Below are positions 46,388 through 54,710 of a DNA stretch of 61,451 bases, piece by piece (the stretch's first letter is position 1; each line of letters begins with the position of its first letter). The stretch is taken from contig NZ_JANJTL010000060.1 in the NCBI RefSeq assembly GCF_024711105.1, forward strand, positions 1 to 61,451. Reading direction: 5' to 3'. This DNA is from Brevundimonas sp. (GTDB lineage: Bacteria > Pseudomonadota > Alphaproteobacteria > Caulobacterales > Caulobacteraceae). The notes under the pieces were generated by a model that was not told where the DNA came from, made no database searches, and was given only the letters and a program-made list of their open reading frames with translations. Made by a program: the position numbers and the translations under genes.

Positions 46388-48030
46388 AGCACGCCCTTGG
46401 TTGACGGCACCTCGCCGCCCTCGATGCGAACGGCCTGACGCAGGGCGCGGCCGAAGGCCTTGAAGCAGGCCTCGGTCTTGTGGTGGTCGTCGTCGCCGGT
46501 GACGCGGACGTGGATGGCCGCGCCCAGGCTGTCGGCCAGCGAGCGGAACACGTGCGGCGTGAGCGCGGTGGGATAGTCGCCGAGGCGGTCGGTCGCGAAC
46601 TCCCCCTCGAATCGGCAGAAGGGCCGCGCCGACAGGTCGAGGCTGATCGCGGCCTCGGCGTCATCCATGGGCGTGACGAATCCGTAGCGGCCGATGCCCT
46701 TCCGGTCCCCCAGCGCGGCTTTCAGGGCCGCGCCGAGCGCCAGCGCGCTGTCCTCGACCGTGTGGTGCGGGTCGGTCTCGAGGTCGCCCTCGCAGGCGAG
46801 GATGAGGGAGATGCCCGCGTGCGCGGCGATCTGATCGAGCATGTGGTCGTAGAAGCCCACGCCGGTGCGCACGCGACGCGGCGCCGGGGCGTCGAGGTCA
46901 ACGGCCACAGCGATGCGGGTCTCGCGGGTGTCGCGGCTGAGCTCGGCGCGACGGGCGGGACGGTCGGGCGTCTCGACCCCGAAGGCGGCCAGGGCGAGGT
47001 CGTTCTCCTCCGGGGACCCGATGCTCAAGCGCACCGCGCCCGGAGACACCTGCGGTCGAAAGCGGGCCCGCACGCCGCGCTCGCGCAGTCGGACCGCGAG
47101 CGCCTCGGGCGCGTTGGTTTCGAGCAGCAGGAAGTTGCCGCCGCCCTCCTGCACGGACGTAAGCCACGGCGAGGCCGAGAGCCGCTCCGCCACCCGTCGC
47201 CGCTCGGTCTTCAGCAGCTCGATGCGAGCCTCGACGACGGGCCGGCGAGACGCCGAAAGCGCCAGCTCCGCCGCTGCGATCGAGGGGCCGGGCAGGGGAT
47301 AGGGCGGCAGGGTCCGGCCGGCCATCTCCAGCACCTCGGGATCGCCGATCAGGCACCCGACGCGCGCGCTCGCCAGGCCGTAGGCCTTGGACAGGGTGCG
47401 CAGCACGAGCAGGTTTGGGATTTCGCCGGCCAGCGGGGCGACGCTCTCGCCGTCCGCGAACTCGACATAGGCCTCGTCCACGAGGACCAGGGTGTCGGAC
47501 ATGGCCTCGGCCAGGGCGCGGATGTCGGCGGCCGGCGTCAGGGTCCCCGTCGGGTTGTTGGGCGAGCAGACGAAGACCAGCTTGACCGCGCTGTCCTCGC
47601 GCGCCACGGCGACCGTCGACTCGACATCGAAGCGAAAGTCCTGGCCGAGCGGCCGCTCGATCACCCGCGCGCCGCTCATCCGGGCGAAGTGGGCGTAGGC
47701 GCCGAAGGTCGGGGGGCGGACCAGGACCGCATCCTCTCCAGGCCGGCAGAAGGCGCGAACCAGGATGTCGATCGCGTCGTCCCCGCCGCGCGTCAGGAGC
47801 AGACGGTCCGTCGGCACGCCGTAGAGCGCGGCCATGCGCGCGCGCAGGCTTTCGGGGCGCGGGTCCGGATAGCGGTTCAGGTCGCGCGCCAGCGGGCCGT
47901 CGACCAGGGGCGGAAACGGGTTCTCGTTGGCGTCCAGCTGGACGTCGTCCGCCGCGCCCCGCTCTGCGAGCTGGAACGGCGGCAGGTCGCGGATCTCCGG
48001 CCGGGCGAGGCGTTGGGCGAGTGTGGTCAT
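46384..48030 (-). CDS. hisC/hisB: HisC-HisB fusion: histidinol-phosphate aminotransferase joined to imidazoleglycerol-phosphate dehydratase
   Basis: The protein has 548 residues from the ATG at 48030. Residues 1-345 are a PLP aminotransferase ('LDANENPFPP', 'SPNNPTGT', 'RTLSKAYGLASARVG' with the PLP lysine). Residues 352-548 are the dehydratase ('RRAELSRDTRET', 'GFYDHMLDQIAAHAG', 'DPHHTVEDSALALG', 'DDDHHKTEACFKAFGRAL'). The frame is continuous and no ATG, GTG or TTG codon lies at the junction, so the dehydratase has no start of its own there. In enteric bacteria the dehydratase is fused instead to the phosphatase; that domain is absent. The fusion runs two non-adjacent steps (6 and 7 in order, dehydratase then aminotransferase). 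Confidence 0.93.
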   Translation of the reverse strand: MTTLAQRLARPEIRDLPPFQLAERGAADDVQLDANENPFPPLVDGPLARDLNRYPDPRPESLRARMAALYGVPTDRLLLTRGGDDAIDILVRAFCRPGEDAVLVRPPTFGAYAHFARMSGARVIERPLGQDFRFDVESTVAVAREDSAVKLVFVCSPNNPTGTLTPAADIRALAEAMSDTLVLVDEAYVEFADGESVAPLAGEIPNLLVLRTLSKAYGLASARVGCLIGDPEVLEMAGRTLPPYPLPGPSIAAAELALSASRRPVVEARIELLKTERRRVAERLSASPWLTSVQEGGGNFLLLETNAPEALAVRLRERGVRARFRPQVSPGAVRLSIGSPEENDLALAAFGVETPDRPARRAELSRDTRETRIAVAVDLDAPAPRRVRTGVGFYDHMLDQIAAHAGISLILACEGDLETDPHHTVEDSALALGAALKAALGDRKGIGRYGFVTPMDDAEAAISLDLSARPFCRFEGEFATDRLGDYPTALTPHVFRSLADSLGAAIHVRVTGDDDHHKTEACFKAFGRALRQAVRIEGGEVPSTKGVL

Positions 48031-49328
48031 GGCCTCAGGCGCTCCATCCGCAGATCGGCGGCCTGGGCGTGGGCCTCCAGACCCTCCAGCCGCGCCAGCC
48101 GTCCCGCCGCCTCGGCGAGGTGGGGCAGGCCGTCGCGCGAGACGCGCTGCACGGCGAAGCTCTTCATGAAGGCGGCGGTGGTCACGCCGGAGAAGGCCCG
48201 CGCCGCCCCGTCGGTCGGCAGCACGTGGCTGGGGCCGGCCAGATAGTCCCCGAAGGTTTCGGCCGCCGCGTCGCCGGCGAAGACGGTCCCGGCATGACGG
48301 ACGTTGGCGATCAGGGCGTCCGGATCGCGCACCTGCAGCGACAGGTGCTCGGGCCCATAGGCGTTGGCGATGGCGACCGCCTCTGCCGGGTCGCGGCACA
48401 GGATGATTGCGGCGGCGTCCAGCGAGCGGCGGGCGATGTCGGCGCGCGGCAGGCCCTGCAGGCGCCGTTCGACGGCCTCGGCCGCCAGCCGCGCCAGGGC
48501 GGGGCTGGGCGTGACCAGCAGGACCTGGGCGTCGACGTCGTGCTCAGCCTGGCCGAGCAGGTCGGCGGCGACGAGGTCCGGATCGGCGCCTTCGTCGGCG
48601 ATGACCAGGAGTTCGCTCGGCCCGGCCGGCAGGTCGATCGCGGGCCCGCCGGGCTCGGAGCTCACCTGCCGCTTGGCCTCGGCCACCCAGGCGTTGCCAG
48701 GGCCGAAGATCTTGTCGACCCGCGGCAGGCCCGCGCCATAGGCCAGGGCCCCGACGGCCTGGGCGCCGCCGACCAGCCAGATGGCTTCCAGCCCCGCCTC
48801 GCGCGCGGCGAGGATGATCATCGGATCGACCGAGCCGTCCCTGCGCGGCGGCGTCACAACGACCCGCTCGGCCACGCCTGCGACCTCCGCCGGGACGGCC
48901 AGCATCAGCAGGGTGGAGAACAGGAGCGCGGTGCCGCCCGGCACATAGAGCCCAACGCGGTCCAGCGGACGCCAGACGCGACGGCTGAACACCCCGGGCA
49001 GGGTCTCGATCTCGGGACCGTCCGCTGGCCGGTCCGCCTCGTGAAAGTGTCGGATCGCGCCCGCCGCCAGCTTCAGCGCGGCCCGGTCCTCCGGCGCGAC
49101 GCGGGCGGCCGCCTCGGCCGCCCTCGCGTCGGTGATCGCGAGACGGCGGGCAGGGGCCCCGTCCAGACGGTTGGACCAGTCGTCCACGGCCTCGCCGCCG
49201 CGCTCGCGCACATCGGCGAGGATCTCGCTGACCCGGGCGCTGACCTCCGCGCTGCGGGTCTGCGTCGGGCGCAGCAGGGCTCTCTCACGGTCCGCCGCTG
49301 CGGCCGCGTTCCAGTCGATCAATCGCAT
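48027..49328 (-). CDS. hisD: Histidinol dehydrogenase HisD
   Basis: This is a 433-residue zinc enzyme for the last two oxidations of histidine synthesis. 'VYVPGGTALLFSTLLM', 'KIFGPGNAWVAEAK', 'GPSELLVIADEGADP' and 'LGQAEHDVDAQVLLVT' are the family blocks, the last with the zinc-site Gln and His. It lies six bases after hisG and overlaps hisC by ATGA. Confidence 0.96.
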   Translation of the reverse strand: MRLIDWNAAAAADRERALLRPTQTRSAEVSARVSEILADVRERGGEAVDDWSNRLDGAPARRLAITDARAAEAAARVAPEDRAALKLAAGAIRHFHEADRPADGPEIETLPGVFSRRVWRPLDRVGLYVPGGTALLFSTLLMLAVPAEVAGVAERVVVTPPRRDGSVDPMIILAAREAGLEAIWLVGGAQAVGALAYGAGLPRVDKIFGPGNAWVAEAKRQVSSEPGGPAIDLPAGPSELLVIADEGADPDLVAADLLGQAEHDVDAQVLLVTPSPALARLAAEAVERRLQGLPRADIARRSLDAAAIILCRDPAEAVAIANAYGPEHLSLQVRDPDALIANVRHAGTVFAGDAAAETFGDYLAGPSHVLPTDGAARAFSGVTTAAFMKSFAVQRVSRDGLPHLAEAAGRLARLEGLEAHAQAADLRMERLRP

Positions 49329-49334
49329 GGGCCG

Positions 49335-50225
49335 TTACATCATCATCTTTTCGATGGGCAGGACGAGGATGGCCGAGGCGCCGGCCCCCTTCAGTCCCTC
49401 GAGCGTCTCCCAGAAGACGTTCTCCTGGCAGACGGCGTGCACCGCGACGGCGTCCTCCTTGCCGGCCAGCGGCGTGATGGTCGGCGACCCTGCGCCCGGC
49501 AGCAGCCGAGTGATCTCCTCCAGCGACGAGCGGGGGGCGTTCAGCATGATGTACTTGGTGCCCTGGGAGGCCACGACGCCTCTCAGCCGGTCCGTCAGGA
49601 TGTCGGCGAGATGCGCATGGCGCTGAGGCACGCCGCCGGGCGCGCGGACGAGCACCGCCTCGCTCTCCAGCACCGTCTCGACCGGCTTCAGGCCGTTGGC
49701 CTCCAGAGTCGCCCCGGTGGAGACGAGGTCGCAGATGGCGTGCGCCACCTTCAGGCGAGGCGCCACCTCGACGGCGCCATGCAGCTCGACCACTTCGGCC
49801 TCGACCGCCTGGTCGCGCAGCCAGGCCTGCAGCACGCCGGGATAGGAGGTGGCGATCCGGCGCCCCGCCAGGGCCCCGGGGCCGGGCCAGCCGGCCTCGT
49901 TCGGCACGGCGATCTTCAGCGCGCACCGCCCGAATCCGAGCGGCATGACCACCTCCGGCCGCGGGCCGTTGCGGCGCGCCGCGTGCTCCTCGAGCACGTT
50001 CAGGCCGATGATCCCGAGGTCGCAGACGCCGTCGGCCACGAAGGTGGTGATGTCGTCGTCGCGCACGCGCAGCACATCGATCGGGTGGTTCTCGATCCTG
50101 TAGAGCAGGTCGTTGGCGCCCTTCATGACGCGCAGGCCCGCCTCGCGCATGAGTTCGAGGCTGCGCTCGGACAGGCGTCCGCTCTTCTGCAGGGCGATGC
50201 GCAGGCGGTCTTCGGTCCCGCTCAC
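49335..50225 (-). CDS. hisG: ATP phosphoribosyltransferase HisG (long form)
   Basis: The 296-residue protein begins 'LRIALQKSGRLSERSLELM' with PRPP-site 'DLVSTGATLEANGLKP' and a C-terminal regulatory domain ('LLPGAGSPTITPLAG...VHAVCQENVFWETLE', in part). This is the long form that senses histidine by itself, so no HisZ partner is needed. It begins the pathway. Start overlaps the stop of the TrpR-like gene by ATGA. Confidence 0.95.
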   Translation of the reverse strand: MSGTEDRLRIALQKSGRLSERSLELMREAGLRVMKGANDLLYRIENHPIDVLRVRDDDITTFVADGVCDLGIIGLNVLEEHAARRNGPRPEVVMPLGFGRCALKIAVPNEAGWPGPGALAGRRIATSYPGVLQAWLRDQAVEAEVVELHGAVEVAPRLKVAHAICDLVSTGATLEANGLKPVETVLESEAVLVRAPGGVPQRHAHLADILTDRLRGVVASQGTKYIMLNAPRSSLEEITRLLPGAGSPTITPLAGKEDAVAVHAVCQENVFWETLEGLKGAGASAILVLPIEKMMM

Positions 50226-50521
50226 TGGCCGGTCTCCTTCATCCGGTCGAGCGCGCGGCGATAGCCCTTGAAGGGCATCTCCTTGAGGAAACGCGCCACG
50301 CGCACGACGGTGGTCGTGCTGGCGCCTGCTCGTTCGGCGATCTGCCGATAGGACAGGTCGCCCGCGTCCAGTAGGCGCGCCACTTCAAGCCGCTCGATGA
50401 AGGCGCGCACCTCCGCGGGCGTGCACAGGTCGGCCAGGAAGTCGCGCACTTCCTCGGGCGTCTTCAGCGCCAGGATGGCGGCGTAGAGCCGCGCTTCGGC
50501 GGGTGTCGGTCGCTCCGTCAT
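50222..50521 (-). CDS. TrpR-like YerC/YecD family DNA-binding protein
   Basis: The 99-residue protein is all helical: 'LCTPAEVRAFIERLEVARLL' and the helix-turn-helix 'LSYRQIAERAGASTTTVVRV' match the TrpR/YerC/YecD fold, often encoded beside his genes. It is the first gene of the operon and coupled to hisG, so it probably regulates the operon, perhaps by sensing histidine or an intermediate. The palindrome at 50530 over its own promoter would then be its operator. Confidence 0.85.
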   Translation of the reverse strand: MTERPTPAEARLYAAILALKTPEEVRDFLADLCTPAEVRAFIERLEVARLLDAGDLSYRQIAERAGASTTTVVRVARFLKEMPFKGYRRALDRMKETGQ

Positions 50522-50556
50522 GTGTGCCGCTGTATTACTACGCTGATACGCACGTC
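50519..50556 (-). promoter_or_regulatory. Probable his operon promoter with operator-like inverted repeat, near-leaderless start
   Basis: On the minus strand TTGACG (50556-50551) and TAATAC (50535-50530) are -35 and -10 candidates with a 15-base spacer. The ATG of the first gene is only eight bases after the -10, so the mRNA would have a leader of about two or three bases. GTAT...ATAC at 50530-50547 spans the spacer and the -10 as an imperfect inverted repeat, a fitting place for a repressor. Confidence 0.45.
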
Positions 50557-50614
50557 AAGCGGCGAGGAGCATTTTTGCGTGGAGCCTGGACGGTCGCGTC
50601 GCTACAGCCCGGTC

Positions 50615-51397
50615 ATGTCGCCCGCAGATTTCGAGCCCTTCGCCCTGGACCTCGCCACCGCCGCGGCCGAGGTGACGCTGCCAGGGTTCCGCCAGGAGCT
50701 GGCCGTGGTCGACAAGGGCGCGGCTGGCGCCTTCGACCCCGTCACGGCTGCCGACCGCGACGCGGAGGCCGTGCTGCGCCGGGCCATCGCTGCCCGCTTT
50801 CCTGACCACGGGGTGATCGGCGAGGAGTACGGCGAGGACCGGCCCGACGCCGACTGGGTCTGGGTGCTGGACCCCATCGACGGCACACGCGCCTATGTCT
50901 CCGGCCTGCCGCTGTGGACCACCCTGATCGCCCTCCTGCACGCGGGCGAGCCGGTGCTCGGCGTCGTCGCCCAGCCCTATCTGCAGGAGGTCTTCATCGG
51001 CACGACGGTCGGATCGAGACTGGTTCGCCCCGATCATCCAGACCGCGCCTTGCAGACGCGCTCCTGCCCGTCGCTGGCCCACGCCACCGTATCCACCACC
51101 GACCCGGCTCTGTTCGCGGGCGAGGAGGCCGAGGCCTGGCGCCGTGTTCGAGCCGGCGCCCGCATGAGCCGCCTCGGCTGCGACGCCTACGCCTACGCCA
51201 TGGTCGCCGCCGGCCAGATCGACGTCGTGCTGGAATCCGGCCTCAAGCTCTGGGACTGGGCCCCCCATAAGCCCCTGATCGAAGGGGCCGGGGGGCTCGT
51301 CTGCGGCTGGGATAGCCTTTCGAGCGCCGACGGCCGCGTGCTGGCGATGGGTGATCGCGGCTTGAGAACCGGTCTCTTGCCCTTGCTCCGCTCCTGA
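50615..51397 (+). CDS. hisN: Inositol-monophosphatase-family phosphatase, probable histidinol-phosphatase HisN
   Basis: The protein has 260 residues from the ATG at 50615 ('MSPADFEPFALDLATAAAEV'); the tracked 50522 start would overlap the his promoter. Metal ligands are in 'GEEYGED', 'DPIDGTRAYVSGLP' and 'WDWAPHKPLIEGAGG'. The family includes histidinol-phosphate phosphatases of alphaproteobacteria and actinobacteria. It lies divergent to the his operon, which lacks a phosphatase domain, so HisN is the best call. Inositol or sulphur-metabolite phosphatase is less likely. Confidence 0.87.
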   Translation: MSPADFEPFALDLATAAAEVTLPGFRQELAVVDKGAAGAFDPVTAADRDAEAVLRRAIAARFPDHGVIGEEYGEDRPDADWVWVLDPIDGTRAYVSGLPLWTTLIALLHAGEPVLGVVAQPYLQEVFIGTTVGSRLVRPDHPDRALQTRSCPSLAHATVSTTDPALFAGEEAEAWRRVRAGARMSRLGCDAYAYAMVAAGQIDVVLESGLKLWDWAPHKPLIEGAGGLVCGWDSLSSADGRVLAMGDRGLRTGLLPLLRS

Positions 51398-51519
51398 CGT
51401 CGGCTACGCGGACGGTCGCGCCGACGGCGCCGGGGGCCAATCAGGGCGGCGCCGGCAGGTGTCGCCAACAGCTGGCGGTGAACCGGGGGGCGTTATGGCC
51501 CGGCCAGCCCTTTTCTCTT

Positions 51520-52383
51520 TCAGGCGGCGCTCGCGACCTCTCGTTCGGCCTGGGTGAAGCCGTAGGCGGGCACGATCGAGCCGGCGGGGTCCGAGGCGTC
51601 GTCCCAGCGGGCGATGAGTTGCTCGCCGGCGTCGGGGCCGCCACCGATGAAGACGCCCTCGGTGAGGGTGACGTAGGCGCGAGCGAAGTGTCCGGCGCCG
51701 GCGCAGACGATTGCCCGGGTAGGCGCGTCGTCCGAGACGAGGGGCAGCAGCGCGGGGCTGACCAGGGCCGGGTCCAGGCGAGACAGCTGCTCGGGCGTCA
51801 GCACGCCCTCGGTCATGCCCGTGGCCGCCGTCGGCGCAAGGCAGTTGACCCGGACGTTGTACTTTTCGCCTTCCAGAGCCAGCGTCTGCATCAGCCCGAC
51901 CAGCGCCATCTTGGCCGCGCCGTAGTTCGACTGGCCGAAGTTGCCGTAAAGGCCGGACGAGGACGTCGTCATGACGATGCGGCCGAACTTCTGCTCGCGC
52001 ATGGGCTCCCAAACCGCCTTGGAACAGATGGCCGCGCCCATCAGGTGGATGTCGACGACGAGGCGGAAGTCCTCGAGGCTCATCTTGGCGAAGGTCTTGT
52101 CGCGCAGGATCCCTGCATTGTTGATCAGGACGTCGACCCGGCCGCAGTCCGAAAGCGCGCGGCCGACCATGGCCTGGACCGCGTCGACGTCTGTGACCGA
52201 GCCGGCGCAGCCGCTCGCCGCGCCTCCGGCCGAGACGATCTCGGCCGCGACCCGGTCGGCGGTCGCCTGATCCAGATCGTTGACGATCACACGGGCGCCC
52301 TTGCGGGCGAGATACAGCGCGTGCTGGCGGCCGAGCCCGCCGCCTGCGCCCGTCACGATCGCGACGCGACCTTCCAGGGTCAT
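51520..52383 (-). CDS. SDR of the 17-beta-HSD4 / 3-hydroxyacyl-CoA dehydrogenase type
   Basis: The protein has 287 residues from the ATG at 52383 ('MTLEGRVAIVTGAGGGLGRQHAL'). Cofactor motif TGxxxGLG, 'INNAGILRD', and 'TSSSGLYGNFGQSNYGAAK' for Ser, Tyr and Lys match the dehydrogenase part of peroxisomal multifunctional enzyme type 2 and related bacterial proteins that oxidise (3R)-hydroxyacyl-CoA. Last gene of the operon that starts with the TonB receptor, 28 bases after the TetR gene. Confidence 0.88.
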   Translation of the reverse strand: MTLEGRVAIVTGAGGGLGRQHALYLARKGARVIVNDLDQATADRVAAEIVSAGGAASGCAGSVTDVDAVQAMVGRALSDCGRVDVLINNAGILRDKTFAKMSLEDFRLVVDIHLMGAAICSKAVWEPMREQKFGRIVMTTSSSGLYGNFGQSNYGAAKMALVGLMQTLALEGEKYNVRVNCLAPTAATGMTEGVLTPEQLSRLDPALVSPALLPLVSDDAPTRAIVCAGAGHFARAYVTLTEGVFIGGGPDAGEQLIARWDDASDPAGSIVPAYGFTQAEREVASAA

Positions 52384-52411
52384 GCCTGTCTCCGTTTGAG
52401 ATTGAGTAGGG

Positions 52412-53155
52412 CTAGGCCTTGCCGGCCTTCGGCTTGCAGATGGACAGGAAGCCACCCGCCATGAAGGAGGCCATGCGGTCCTTGACCGCGACGAAGTCGT
52501 CGGAGTCGCACAACCCGCCCGACAGCTTGTCGATCCGGCCGGTGCGGGCCAGCGTCAGCATCAAGGCGCCGGTGACGAAGTGATAGCCCCAGAAGATGTC
52601 CTCCTCGGCGCAGTCCGGCAGGGCGCGCTTGAGCAGGCCGATGAGCTTGAGCACCACCGGATCGAAGTGCTGGTCCATCAGTTCGGCGCCCCACTCGGGC
52701 GTGTTGGCGACCTGGGCGCCTAGCGCGCCGTAATTCTTCCAGGGCTCTCCGCCCTGGATGTAGAGGTCCAGGTCGGTGTCGAGGAAGGCGCGCAGCGCGC
52801 CCTCGACGGTCGGGCGGCCGCCGCAGGCCGCGTCGTAGGCTTCCAGCGCCTCCATCCGCAGGGTGCTGGTCACCACCGCGCGACGGGCGAAGACCTCGTC
52901 GAAGAGCTTTTTCTTGTCCGTGAAATAGTAGTTCAGCAGCGTGTGGTGGACGCCCACCTGGGCGGCCACGTCCTTGAGCGTCACCCCGTTCAGCCCGTGC
53001 TTGGAGAACAGCCGCTCGGCCGCGTCGAGGATCTGCTCCATCATGTCGGCGCGCTGTTCGACCTTGGTCCGCCGCCGGGGCGGCCGACGCGGTTCCTCGC
53101 CACGCTCCTGCTCGAGCGTGTCGGAAGTCGCCGAGGACGATTTAACAGCCGCCAT
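52412..53155 (-). CDS. TetR-family transcriptional regulator
   Basis: The start is set at ATG 53155 ('MAAVKSSSATSD'), the tracked start being a TTG two codons earlier. The 247-residue protein has a basic N-terminal arm and the helix-turn-helix 'VTLKDVAAQVGVHHTLLNYYFTDKKKLF' (family core: DVA..GV....LY.YF). Its C-terminal ligand domain is unlike any with a known ligand I can name; an acyl-CoA is likely from context. It overlaps the ligase gene by 14 bases, so it controls its own operon. Confidence 0.9.
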   Translation of the reverse strand: MAAVKSSSATSDTLEQERGEEPRRPPRRRTKVEQRADMMEQILDAAERLFSKHGLNGVTLKDVAAQVGVHHTLLNYYFTDKKKLFDEVFARRAVVTSTLRMEALEAYDAACGGRPTVEGALRAFLDTDLDLYIQGGEPWKNYGALGAQVANTPEWGAELMDQHFDPVVLKLIGLLKRALPDCAEEDIFWGYHFVTGALMLTLARTGRIDKLSGGLCDSDDFVAVKDRMASFMAGGFLSICKPKAGKA

Positions 53156-54710
53156 AGTCAACTCTCAGGCGCATCTTGTCGATCTTGCCGGTCGAAGCCA
53201 GGGGCATGCGCTCCAGCCGGATGACCTCATCGGGAATCCACCACGGCGCGACCCGGTCGCGCAATGGGGCAAGCAGGGCGTCGTCCGTCACCGAGCCGGT
53301 CTCGCGGGTCTGAACGACCAGGATGGGCCGCTCGCCCCATTTGGGATCGGGCCGGCCGATCACGGCGGCCAAGGAAACCTCGGGGTGCTCGCTGACGACG
53401 GCCTCGATCTCGGCGGGGTTGATCCACTCACCCCCGGATTTGATCAGATCCTTGGCCCGGCCGGTGATGATCAGGGCGCCGCGCGCGTCGATGCGGGCGA
53501 GGTCGCCGGTCGGGAACCAGCCGTCGGCGTCGGTCGCCGGGGCGGTCTCACCGAAATAGCGCTTCACCACCGCATCGCCCCGGACCCGCAGGTGACCCTC
53601 CGCGCCCCGCTGGTCGGGGAGAGGGCGGCCCTCGGCGTCGGTGAGCAGCAGGTCGATCCCGACCGCCGGGCGACCCGAGATGTGAGGCGCACGGTCCGGA
53701 TCGTCCGGCGGCGCGAAGGAGCCGACGGGAGACAGCTCGGTCATGCCCCAGCTGGTCTGGACGGTGACGCCCAGCCCCTTTTCGATGCGCTCCATCAGCG
53801 CGGGCGCCAACGGTGCGCCGCCGACGGTCACGCGCCGCAGGGTGGGCGTCGTTTCGCCAGTGGCCTCGAGATGTTCGACCAAGCCGAGCCAGACGGTGGC
53901 CACCCCGACGGCCAGAGTCACACGCTCGCCGTTGATCAGGGACGCCAGATGCGCTCCATCCAGGCGCCGCCCGGGCAGCACCAGCCGCGCCCCGGCCGCG
54001 GGCGCTGCGAACGGCAGGCCCCAGGCGTTGGCGTGGAACATCGGGACCGCCGCAAGCACCGTGTCCGTAGACCTCAGCCCGAGCACATCCGCCTGGAGCA
54101 GCCGCAAGGTGTGCAGATAGCTGGACCGGTGGGTGTAGGTGACGCCCTTGGGAGCCCCGGTCGTGCCCGAGGTGAAGCAGAGGCCGGCGGGTGTCGTCTC
54201 GTCGAAACCGCCCCAGGCCACCGGATTGGAGGCGGCGTCCAGCATCGTCTCGAGGTCGTCGGGCTCTCCGGCCACCTCGTTGTCGATGACCAGCACCCGG
54301 TCGAGCGTCGGCGTGCGGGCGGCGATCCGGCGCGCGAGCGGCGCCAGGTCGCTGCTGGCGATCAGAAGCCGCGCCTGGGACTGGCCGACCATGGACGCCA
54401 GCTGCGCCTCGGTCAGCCGGGGGTTCAGCGTGTGGCAGACCGCGCCGATTCCGACGATCCCGTACCAGGCCTCAAGGTGGGCCTGGGAGTTCCACGCCAG
54501 CGTGGCGACACGGTCGCCCTTGCCGACGCCGAGCCCGGTGAGGACGGCCGAGACCTTGCGGCTCCGCTCGCGTAGCGCGGCGTAGCCGATGCGGAGGGGC
54601 TCCGCGTCCGCCCTGCCCGTAACGACCTCGGCCTCCCCGCTCCACTTGGCGGCATGATCGAGGAACTTGTCGAGGGTCAGGGGATAGGCCTGCATCTCCC
54701 CGTCGGTCAT
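53142..54710 (-). CDS. Acyl-CoA ligase (AMP-forming, fatty-acid type)
   Basis: The protein has 522 residues from the ATG at 54710 ('MTDGEMQAYPLTLDKF'). Motifs are 'CFTSGTTGAPKGVTYTHRS', 'WGMTELSPVG', 'GDLARIDARGALIITGR', 'DLIKSGGEWINPAEIE' and catalytic Lys in 'STGKIDKMRL'. It resembles medium- to long-chain or DMSP-type fatty-acyl-CoA ligases more than aryl ligases. Its start overlaps the carboxylesterase stop by ATGA, suggesting it activates the acid that the esterase releases. Confidence 0.9.
   Translation of the reverse strand: MTDGEMQAYPLTLDKFLDHAAKWSGEAEVVTGRADAEPLRIGYAALRERSRKVSAVLTGLGVGKGDRVATLAWNSQAHLEAWYGIVGIGAVCHTLNPRLTEAQLASMVGQSQARLLIASSDLAPLARRIAARTPTLDRVLVIDNEVAGEPDDLETMLDAASNPVAWGGFDETTPAGLCFTSGTTGAPKGVTYTHRSSYLHTLRLLQADVLGLRSTDTVLAAVPMFHANAWGLPFAAPAAGARLVLPGRRLDGAHLASLINGERVTLAVGVATVWLGLVEHLEATGETTPTLRRVTVGGAPLAPALMERIEKGLGVTVQTSWGMTELSPVGSFAPPDDPDRAPHISGRPAVGIDLLLTDAEGRPLPDQRGAEGHLRVRGDAVVKRYFGETAPATDADGWFPTGDLARIDARGALIITGRAKDLIKSGGEWINPAEIEAVVSEHPEVSLAAVIGRPDPKWGERPILVVQTRETGSVTDDALLAPLRDRVAPWWIPDEVIRLERMPLASTGKIDKMRLRVDYGGC

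Noticed and set aside
46384-48030. Possibility that hisC and hisB are two genes with a missed boundary
   Set aside because: The frame is continuous and no start codon lies near the dehydratase beginning; a fusion is the simpler reading, although a sequencing error cannot be excluded.
46480-50264. 588- and 747-codon plus-strand ORFs across the his operon
   Set aside because: They are shadows of hisC-hisB, hisD and hisG on the other strand.
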